Made by a program: the position numbers and the translations under genes. Of a DNA stretch of 64,000 nucleotides, positions 49,001 to 58,000 are shown one piece after another (positions within the stretch are counted from its first letter, which is position 1; each line of letters opens with the position of its first letter). The DNA is from Heliopora coerulea (taxonomy: Eukaryota; Cnidaria; Anthozoa; Scleralcyonacea; Helioporidae), in the NCBI GenBank assembly GCA_030142905.1, contig JASJOG010000024.1:757001-821000 (forward strand), in the 5' to 3' direction. The notes below the pieces were generated by a model. The model was not told the origin of the DNA, did not search any database, and saw nothing but the letters and a program-made list of their open reading frames with translations.

Positions 49001-52000
49001 AGAACGCGATTCTGCGCGATTTTTTCATTAAAGACCGAGAGAAATGTCCTACATGGAAGAATAAGGAATGATATTGCAAGTATATAACAAAATAGAACGG
49101 CCCCATACACTTGGAGCCTACGTGCAGATACATCGGTCAGGGTGGGACTCTGGAAAGACTCTGCTCCCGTGAACTCGCTGACCCCGCGAAGGGGGCAGGG
49201 GGAGGAGCAGAGACGGTGGCTCCTTTTGCTCGCTTGCTTGATAAGTTTTTTTAATAATGATATACGTAAAAAATTTGAAATTGCACTCTCTTGCTTGACT
49301 TGTCATGGTCGAAAACCTGAGCAACCAAAGTAGGCTCATATACGACACTATATGTAGTTAAAGAGTTAATTGGTTAAAAACCTCAAAATATTTGGGATTT
49401 TGCTAACTTTTACATTTTTAAAATCTTACGTACATTTAGACTTAACATTTACCTGCGGTGCAACCATTATTTGACATTTATTTTAACCAATCAAATTTGA
49501 TGTTCATTAACACTACAGTAATAGCTCTTAAGTTAAAATTGAAGTGTACATTTCTTCCTCTTTCATTTTCTTCTAGCTTCCTCTATTGGTATCGTTTGTA
49601 CCTTTTACTTCTCCCAATTCATGCCCAACAAACAGAAAGGGTGTGAAAAAAAAACAGGTTTGTTCCTTTCAGCATTTTCAGAAAACATTTCTCATTGTAT
49701 GTGCAAAATATAAAATATGTGCAAAAATATATACAAATTGCCCACATCACATATGGTTGATCCAAACCCTGATCAGCTAGTGTCTTAAAACCAAATTTCA
49801 CCACATTTTATTGCATGAAGACTTGATGACATAACTCGAATAGTTTTTTGGGGGGAAAGGGGACAAAGTCAAAATCTTTCCAACAAATCTGACATTGGCC
49901 ATGAAAAGCTCCTTTTTAGCACAGTTTGACTGATACATTCTTGATTAAGCTCTGCTACTTTGAAAGCAAGGTTATGCCATATATTTACTGAAGCTTGGCA
50001 CTTTTTATGGCTTAGCTTACCATTTGCCAAGTTCATATGGGTCAGTATATCAAAGGCACATACACATACATACACATACATAAACATACAAATACACATA
50101 CGCATACGCATACACATACACATACTGTACATACACATATACATATGTGTACAGGAAGTGGCATAAGTAGGTAAATTGCCACCCGGAGCAGGAGTGCAAA
50201 ATGCTGTCCCCTTCACAAAAAAGAAAAGGAAGTACAAAAGAAGACTCAAAATTTAAGCAGGCATGCACAAAGAATGTTCTATCAAAAAACGAAACATTCT
50301 TTCTCCACTATGTATATTAATTCTTATTACTAATCAGCACTCATGCATAAACCTATGCAAACTTCGCTGTTCAACTGCTATCAATCTTCAAATAAATAGT
50401 AATCAGATGGTTTCACATTTGTCTATCAACAGCACGAGAATGACTTAATGTGTAGGCCATCGTTTCTCAGTTCACTGATGGCCAAAAATGCCACCCCTCC
50501 AAAAAGTGCCACCTGGGCATCTACACCAACTGCCCCCCCTCGTTATGTTACTGCATACAAGCATGTAGCCAGGAATTCTTCTTGGAGGGTTCAATGTCTA
50601 GGAAGTGTTGTCATTAGTTTTCATCACTCAAAAAATGTGCTATACCTTCTTATCTACTTCCTATTTTATCATATAACTACAGAGTTTTCATGATTAGATG
50701 TACAGTCAAACCCCTCAAGACGGACACCCAGATAAGACGGACACCTCTATAAAACGGGCATCAAATCTTGGCCCCTGCCGTTTTTTCAGTCATTTACTGT
50801 ATTTGAAGTCTCTATAAGACGGACGCCTCTCTAAGACGGACAACGGATACTTTGAAATACCGAACGGACAGTTAAAAAGTCCTTTTTTATTGAAACAAAA
50901 TGCTTTTTAATGACAATGTAAGTACTTAATTATAACTATAATTTGACCTCCATTACTGTAATTGCATTTATCAATCAAGTCAGCCCTTTTACTTTCAGTA
51001 AACTAATTATGTGCATACTGCTCGTGCTGCACAGTATTCTCTAATAGTTCAGTCGTTCAATTATGCTTTTGCTTTTTGGGCTGAGGCGCATTTTCTGAAG
51101 CATCTCTCTTTCTCTTTTCCTGGTTTCGGAAAACAGCACCGTCCAATATTGCCCTTTCGCTCTCGATGCGTTTTCTCAGCCAATTCACAGCCAGCGTACT
51201 CCCTTCAATCACATATTGGCAGGGCATTTCGAGACCGTATCCTTCACCTCGATTCACTCTTTCTCCGGCAACCTTGCAAGATAAAGAACTGGAACGTATT
51301 TGCAGAAATTGACAACATGGTAGGTAGTCTCACTTCACTGTAGTCAAAAGGTGTGAAATCTGTCAGTTTTTGACGTGATGCAATGCGGTTCTCTATCAAG
51401 TTTCATTTCAACAAGTTTCATTTCTTAGTATTTCTGCAGCCGGGCGGTCATGTCTAAACAAGGACGTAGTCACTCTAAAAAGAAAACTCTGACTCTTGAA
51501 GAGAAAATGCCTGTCTTGGACTATGCTCAAGACCATCCTAAATTAAGCTGCAGAAAAATAGCCGACGTATTCGAAGTTGGAAAAACTCAGGTTGCACGTG
51601 CTTTGAAAGATAAGCAAAACATCAGAGCGCAATATGAAGCCTTCGCTTCTGCAGGCATTAAGCGCTCACGAGAAGCTAAGTACCAGGAAATAAATGATGC
51701 AGTTTACAAATGGTACTGTTTGGCTAGAGATGCAATGGTCCCTGTAAATGGCCCGATGATTCAGGAAGAAGCAACAGAAATAGCAACGAAATTAAACATT
51801 CCAGATTTTGCGGACTTCAAAGCTTCAAATGGGTGGCTTGGCCGCTGGAAGGACCGCTACCGTATCAAACGGCAAGCTGTCGAAGGTGAATCAGGACAAG
51901 TGCTGTCAGAGACAGTAGAATCGTGGATGGAAAAGGTGAGAGAGTTGTGTAAAGGATACAAACCTGAAGTCATCTGGAACGAAGATGAAACGAGGTGTTT

Positions 52001-55000
52001 CTTTCGCGCACTTCTCGAGAAAAGCTTGGCAGAGGAAGGAAGGAAATGCAAGGGTAGCAAGAAATCAAAACTTATATTCTGACTGTCGCATTCTTTGTAA
52101 ATGCCAAGGGAGAGAAGGAAGAGCCAATTGTCATTTGGAAAAGCCAAAACCCATGATATTCTAAGAATCTAAAAGACAAACAGAGACCAGCCAACGTAAA
52201 ATATTTCGCCAATCCTAAATCATGGATGAATTCTGAAATAATGATTAAGCTGCTGGAATCGCTTGACAAAAAAATGCGGAGGTGAGATAGGCAAATTATT
52301 TTGTTCCTTGACAACACAGGCTGTCACCCTGAGTCATTGCAGGACATGTTCTCAAACATCAAAGTTGTCTTCCTCCCTCCCAACACAACATCAAGACTCC
52401 AACCTCTAGACGCTGGAGTGATCAGAGCTTTCAAAGTTCGCTATCGAGAACTCCTCCTAAAATTCGTGGTTTCCCGTATCAACCGTGGATTATCAGTACC
52501 AGATATCACCAAGGAAGTTGATGTGCTCCAAGCCATACGTTGGATCAAACAGGCTTGGGACGAGGTGCCAGAGGAAACTGTTCGTAAGTGCTTCGAGAAA
52601 TGTGGATTTAGCGAGGCTGTGTGTAATTCAAGAAGGAGTGAGGAAGAAGAGTACCAAGAATTCGAAGAACTTGTACGGCGCATCAGTTTGGACGAAACAA
52701 TAGCTGAACAATATGTTGCAGCTGAAGAGGAGGTCCCAACCTGTGAGCCCCCTGTTGATACCACCCAGTCTGACTGGCGAGAACATTTAAGAAACGAAGC
52801 ACTCTATCTCTATCAGAAAAAATCCGAGGTTCCTGTCAGCGAGATTTTGGTAGTAGAAAGCGACGAGGATGATGCAGATGTGGACATCGAGCCTCGGACT
52901 TCTATTAAAACAACTGCAGAAGCTCTGGGTCGTGTGGACGTCTTGACAAAATTTGCTGCCCAACTCCAAGATGAAGATCTTGTAATTGCGTTGTGCTCAG
53001 TCGCACAGCGACTTGAAGATTACAAAATTGCCAATCAAACGCAATCAATAATCACAGATTACTTTAATTTTAACCACCAAATGAGTGATCTATCCGCACG
53101 TAAATAGTCGCTGCATTTCAGCATGATGAATAAATTACTTTTAGTTAACTGCAAAAACTAATTTTACGTTTGTATGTTCCAGTTTGCAACAATACTGTAG
53201 TCAGTAATAAATTTGTTCCAGTTTTCTCTTATTTTATTAAATTGTCACCAACAAACCCGTATTTATTGACCATATGGTCAGGTCGACAATTATGTACGAG
53301 ACTGGTGTTATGTTACCTCGAGTCTCTATAAGACGGACACCTTTCTAAGACGGACACCTTTCTAAGACGGACAGTTGAGGCCGGTCCCGAAGGTGTCCGT
53401 CTTAAAAGTTATGATCATGAGGCTCATGATCTTAACTTTTAAAACCATTGGTTTGCCTAGTTCACTTTAATTTATAGAATTCTTAATGCACAAGATGATA
53501 TGAATAGATGATGACTTTGCATTTTTCACTTTCAACTTCAGTTATTTTATAGAACTAAGGTCAATTTTGGGGTTAAGCCTCAAGGTATAATACTGAACTT
53601 TAAAAAGCAGGGTCTAATTGGGGTTTGCCAGTGAGGGTTCAACTTGAACGTCTGGACATTTATCAAAGTTAATTTCCATACTTTATATCCAGCAGTTTAA
53701 TCTACAAAAAGTATGAGAACGTGTGCGTAGAGACATCCATGTAGTTTAAAAAATGCCAAGTTTAGGCTGAATTGGACATCAGATTTCTGCAGGATGTTCA
53801 TGGTAAAATACAATTGATGGTAACACCACCAACTACCAACAGAAAGAACATTTTGTTGCATAAAAAGAATGATAATTTTGGTTGTTTTTTCCTTTAAAAT
53901 GCTTGTAATAACTCTAAATAAACTGTAAGTGATATAGAGCATCAGAGTTGCCTGGTTTCAGCAATGACTATACTTAATGACCTGTGAAGTGCACTTTTCA
54001 GACAATCAACATTCATCAGTGATTAATGTCCATTCAATGTCCTCCTGACTACTGCCTAAACATTCACATCTTCACTTCAGCACTACAGATAACATATCAA
54101 CAATTTATTGCAATGCCAAGAGCTGTTTCAAGCTTGGAAGTCAAATCTGGACAGATAATGATGATATTGTCCTATGTCCAGAGAAAGACTTCTTAGTTTA
54201 AAAACATTTAAGCTGTTCAGCCTTCTTAAAAATACTATTTTCTATGTGTCTACCAGTAGTTAAATAAATCTAAATTTTACAGCATATTAATGTAAATCTG
54301 GATAGTAAAATTCCTTATTCCCATAATTTATGCACCTCTTTGGTTTTTAATTTATTCCTCTTATTGATAGCACAAGGGTTTAAAGTTAAAATCGGGTTAT
54401 CCAATATGCTTCTATAAAATCCAATTTAAATCATTATGGGGTAAGGCCATACTCTACAATTTAACTCACACCAATGCTAGACAATGAGCCCTGCCCCTTA
54501 TTGAGTTAACCTCCAAATCTTCATCATTTTCAGCAATTATTTTTTCAATACCTACAAATTTGATGTCTTCAAGGTTATGAGCCAAATCATTAGAATGCAC
54601 CACCATTTCATAACTTTTTCTACCTGTGACCATGGATGATTTGTGATTCCAGAAGCAAACTTTAAATTGAGTGAATACAGAACCCACATGATGTAATTTA
54701 CATTTCTCATATGAAATGGGATGTACACATATGAATTACCATATTTTAATGGTCTCTGAACTCTGTCTTAGTGCTATAAACTGCTTAACATTCTTGTATA
54801 TCTAAAATGCTGGAATAACAAACTTGTACAAGAATAAGCCCTCAAGAGGAGAAGAGTAACTCAATAAATGAACATTTTTCTTAGTTTCAAATTTTAGAGA
54901 TATCTGATAACCCTGGATTATAATCCACTACCAAAGGGTATGCTTGTTTCTTTTCTTTCTTCTTCCTGGGTTTGAGCAAAGGAGATTGTCCTGATCAACA

Positions 55001-58000
55001 TTTACTGTAACATCTTATCAAAGTTTCAATCAACAAGACTTTCTGGATAATTTTGCTGAATTAAATACTGCTTGTACCCATCACATCTTTCTTTCAAATA
55101 TTCTTCTTTTAAGCAATTTCATTTTTAATCTTAATGCTACACCATAAGGAATTGCCCTTTCACAATGCAAAGGATGAGAACTTGAATACAATAAATTAAC
55201 ATGCCAGCATGCGTTTCCACTCCATCTTCTACTTCTGGTAGGTTGGAGTTTGTTTCTCTGACTGTTTGGATGATTTTATTTCTTGCCAGCATTCCAACCT
55301 GTTCAGAGCTATGTCAGAAGTCAGTTTTAGTGTCTTCATATCTTTGTTGATACATTCCATCCACTGCTTGCATGGTCTTCCTCTAGGATGTCTTCCTGCT
55401 ACACGCTGTCCCAACTCAAGCTTTGGCCATGGATCATCTAACATACACAGCAGATGTCCATAGTACCTCACCCAACCCCATCTCAGAGATTCTTCAATCC
55501 CATGAATACCCAGATGCTGCCTCAATTTTGCTGATGGAATGTGCATGTTCCAATGCATTCCACACATCCATCTCATCATGCTGTTATCACTCCTCATAAT
55601 ATGAGAGATGTCACATGCAATAACCAGCCATGTCTCACTGGCATAAAGTAATACACTTCTCATGCAGGAGTTAAAAATTCAAGCTTTAGTCTTGAGGGAT
55701 AAACCTTTGCTTGTCAGTAGGGGCAGAAGTTCCCAAAAAGCCTTCCATGCAGAGTGGATCCTTGCAGATACCATGTCATGACATCCTCCACTCTGCCCAC
55801 ACATGTCCCCCAGATAATAAAAGGAAGGTAGCACCTCAAGGACATCGTTGCCAACATTGAGGCTATCCAACTGAGCTGTAGTTCTTGGTACAGTCAAATC
55901 CAAGCATTTCCTGCATTTGAAGTCCACCACACTCCCAAGTCGACCACTACTTCCTGAACACCATTTATATATTCAGTGGTTACAGCCAGTGAAGAAAATT
56001 AAGTTAGAACCCACACCATGATAGCAAACTCCACATGGCCACCTACTAACGTTAGTGGATGGCCTTTCAGCTGAGCTTCATGTGAGGAACACAAGATCTT
56101 GGTTTTCTTCATGTTGACCTGTAGGTCCTTTTCTTTGAGAGAGGCTTTCCAAAGTTGCACCTTGCTGCAAAGGAGTAGGTGGCAATGGGGTTGCACTGAG
56201 GCTATGTCATAGGGGAGTAATCCCCTGGTAGGTCCAACAAATGCGAACAGGCTAAGTGCCGGCAGTTCACAACTGTGTCTCAGCTAACTATAACAGGCTC
56301 TGGTACTCTGGTACTTTCTACAAATCCAGGATGTGTCTGATTAGTAGCTGGTGGCTTCTGGTGGAAGTAACCTCTGTGTCTGTGGGTGTCTCACAACAAG
56401 TTAGTTCCCTCTCTGTAGGATTGCACTGTCCTTTAAAAGTGTGTTGGCATCAGGAATGGCATCTGGCTGCACAATTTTGCTTTAAACTGAATGTTTTACT
56501 GACTGACAATAAATACAATAATATCTAATAAGCAGCATTCAAACATTTGTGTCTTTATATGTGATAAAAACACATGTTTGGAATTCAATGATGATAATCT
56601 TCATCTGAAGTCTGAAAAATTCTGTCAAATTTTGAGTAGGTAATTAAAGCCTGACTAACTGTCTTCTTCTCAGTCAATAACTTTGTTAAGGTAGATGAAT
56701 GATCTTCAAGCTTGATACTCAGAAAATGATTTCTGAGCCCCAGACGGGGATCGAACCCACAACCTTCTGATGACCAGTTAGACGCTCTAACCATTGAGCT
56801 ACCGAGACTCAGATGGTGAGCTAAGGTGCAAATTCGATATATATATGTGTGACCTAAGCGGAAGCCACTATATATTAATAATGATTGAAGCAGTTTGATG
56901 TTTGAGAAATGTGAGAGCTTGGATATATTAAGGTAGATGAATGATCATCAAGCTCGATACTCAGAAAATGATTTCTGAGCCCCAGATGGGGATCGAACCT
57001 GCAATCTTCTGATGATTGATGCTGCTGCTGGAGCCACAAAAGGGTTGGCTTCTGCACCTGTATGTTGATATCAAATTTATTTCCAATTTAAAACTTATTA
57101 TCTTGGAGATATTTTAAATTATAGTCTTTGCTGTAGTCACGGCCAAAGGTTCATTTACAGAAGACCCTGAACTTTCAGTGCCTTTTTTGAAGTAGTTACA
57201 TTTGAATATGGATACTTTGATATAGCAGCTTCCTGAGAATTTGAAATCATCACTTTTATAAATCACAGAGTTTAAAGTTTCTGTAAATGGACTTTACTGA
57301 AGAAAAAGTGTCAGTTGCAGCAATGTCTGTGGTGGAAGACAGGTTGCTCAAGACACATAACAACATTTGTAAGCATATCCAATCTCGCCAGTGATCACAA
57401 ATGAGAAGACCACATTAATTTGCAAGAACAAGTTTAATGTAGGTTAAGGTTTTGAGTTATAGGTTAACTAGTCAACAGAGATTAAATCATGTCAACAATT
57501 AAATTTTTGAACGCCAAATCATAAGCTAGTTTTTTTGTAACCATTCTCAGTTTTACAACTATTTATCACCCTTTCCAAAATTCAATTAATATTGGAAAAT
57601 GAATATACTTGTTTCTGTCACTTTGGTATGATTTAAGTTATTACTGCTTTCAAAGTCCCTTTGAAATTTCGAAAGGAATAAGAACCAACAAACACTGGAA
57701 AGTTACTGGTCGTAACAAAGCAAGTCTCTCGGATAACTGCGTTTTATCTGAAGAAAAACTGAGTAATTAGTTTATTTAGAACTATAAATTCACTTAATCT
57801 GACGCGAGATAGGGAGTATTGTATTCTGAATAGCATGCCCGGCATAGTCCCTCATATCCTTCGAGGAATGGGCATTTTATACACAATCCTACCTACCGTA
57901 AGCAACCCAAATCCGTTTATTTAGGGTACAGAGATGAATGTAGAGTCAAAATCTGTCATGCTCTGACGGTCCACATGGTGACATACTCGTCACAACTTGA

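Larger units (their letters stand above)
47348..50690. other. DHHC gene intron 1, 3' third
   Basis: Contains a dispersed repeat copy (48983-49350), a (CATA)n run (50060-50150) and a poly-C run at about 47623. A 95-codon plus frame at 48241-48528 has a possible hydrophobic segment ([19 protein letters not shown]) but no recognised family. A 73-codon minus frame at 47530-47751 is also unassigned. Confidence 0.5.
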
